Assembly (NCBI RefSeq): GCF_040807025.1
Contig: NC_090942.1
Span: forward strand, 66,110,911-66,174,910
Reading direction: 5' to 3'
From: Struthio camelus
Lineage: Eukaryota > Chordata > Aves > Struthioniformes > Struthionidae
Length of the DNA: 64,000 nucleotides
Of this stretch, positions 63,051 through 64,000 are shown piece by piece. How positions within the stretch are numbered: the stretch's first letter is position 1; every line of letters starts with the position of its first letter. A model generated the notes under the pieces. It did not search any database. It was given only the letters and a program-made list of their open reading frames with translations, and was not told where the DNA came from. The translations under genes were made by a program, and so were the position numbers.

Positions 63051-64000
63051 GCTTGCGTTTCCCTCTTTTCCAGAAAGGTGATAACAATATTGACTTTTGT
63101 AAAACATTTTGAAATGTTAGATAAAATGTCTGCTATAGGTAAATGCAAGCATACTGATCACAACTATGAATCTTTACTGTGAGCCTCTGTGATCATCTCC
63201 CCTTCTGCAAAACAGAGAAACTCAAACATCACATCTTCCTTGACAAAAGAAGGCAATATTTATCTAGCAGTTTGTCCGTAGCATTTATATTCACCGTTAC
63301 TGCATTATTAATAGGCTGTCTAAGTCTCTGACTGTATCATATTTCAGTACCTGCTTTAATTACAGAGACTGTAGTTGCAGACTAATTGAATTTTTACTCT
63401 ACTACAGGTTTTAGAAATCCGTGCCTAATTCTGGCTCTGATGCATGGCTCCAGATATTGGTTTCTACACACTGCAGCTACACTTAACAAGGTAAAATACC
63501 TTAGCTTTGCATATGAATAATTCACTCTGGCATCAAGAGAAGCCCTTATCCTATGTTAAACAATAATGTAATGTTTAACAAGGTTAACTTAATAACAGGA
63601 AACTGGGAGACTTATCTCTGACCGTGTACCTTCTGTTAAAAATGTATTCAGCGTCACGGGGCCAGGAAGACTGAAATACACAAGCAAACAGTCTCAAGCT
63701 TTCTATTCATTTTAATTTTTAGAGAGATATTGCAAAGGCTGTTCACATCAATCTTTGCTATATCTTGTATGATTCCAAAAAGAAAACAATGGGAAAGTTT
63801 GAAATGCAAGCTTTTGAAAGTGCTCAGTGGGATTATTTGAGAACAAAACTTTTAAGAGCCTGAGGGGTGATAACTAAGACAGGATAGAGACATGCAGGCA
63901 ATTATTGCATGCAGAGAGTTGCACTGTGAAAAGGTTCCACAGCCTACAGTCCCTTGTTGCCGTGGCCTCAGTTCAGCTTCTTTCTCCTCAGGGGCAGCAG

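Larger units (their letters stand above)
53163..64000 (-). other. CHRM2: CHRM2 5' UTR intron (partial, runs off the window)
   Basis: About 10.8 kb upstream of the acceptor with no convincing coding ORF and no recognised 5' exon or promoter; mammalian CHRM2 5' exons lie tens of kilobases away. It contains a TG/CG dinucleotide tract at 56077-56119, a CR1-tail-like 8-mer repeat near 55383, an A/GA tract at 58007-58045, a small hairpin at 59452-59471, a T17 run at 62836 and a 9-bp tandem repeat at 63024. The intron miRNA MIR490, hosted by CHRM2 in mammals, was looked for by its mature-strand sequence and not seen. A 5' non-coding exon within this stretch cannot be excluded by eye. Confidence 0.7.

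Noticed and set aside
1..64000. CRISPR arrays, operons, rRNA or functional tRNA genes, retroviral genes
   Set aside because: None seen. The tandem repeats are short microsatellites, and the tRNA-like blocks are repeat remnants without a full cloverleaf.

Overview
This is a vertebrate nuclear genomic window, most likely from a bird (other sauropsids such as crocodilians are not excluded). The evidence is a single intact, very typical vertebrate G-protein-coupled receptor gene, AT-rich non-coding DNA, sparse interspersed repeats, and repeats that are almost all copies of the CR1 LINE family. No Alu, B1/B2 or L1-like sequence was noticed. No prokaryotic, viral or plasmid gene was found.

The only protein-coding gene I can support is CHRM2, the muscarinic acetylcholine receptor M2, on the minus strand. 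Its whole 466-residue coding sequence lies in one uninterrupted exon (51722-53122). A strong splice acceptor sits 39 bases upstream of the ATG, so 53162-64000 is read as intron separating the coding exon from 5' UTR exons outside, or unrecognised inside, the window. Downstream of the stop, towards lower coordinates, there is no further gene. A long 3' UTR probably runs to about 45535, where an AATAAA with a U/GU-rich downstream element is found; nearer candidate signals exist.

Positions 1-45534 look like an intergenic gene desert on the 3' side of CHRM2. They hold a fairly complete 3' part of a CR1 LINE (about 9145-10024), an old CR1 interrupted by about 0.8 kb of other DNA (about 31690-33455), a minus-strand CR1 3' fragment (about 40740-40985), weak older repeats, simple-sequence tracts, and a few palindrome-rich AT segments that may be conserved enhancers. 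From mammalian gene order the neighbour on this side should be PTN, convergent with CHRM2, but no PTN exon is visible here.

I found no undescribed multi-gene system. The items most worth checking are the palindrome-dense segment at 15.8-16.1 kb, the POU/homeodomain-like hairpin at 27.7 kb, the nested insertion in the old CR1, and the long A-rich-containing 3' UTR of CHRM2. Without alignments, conservation claims are inference only.
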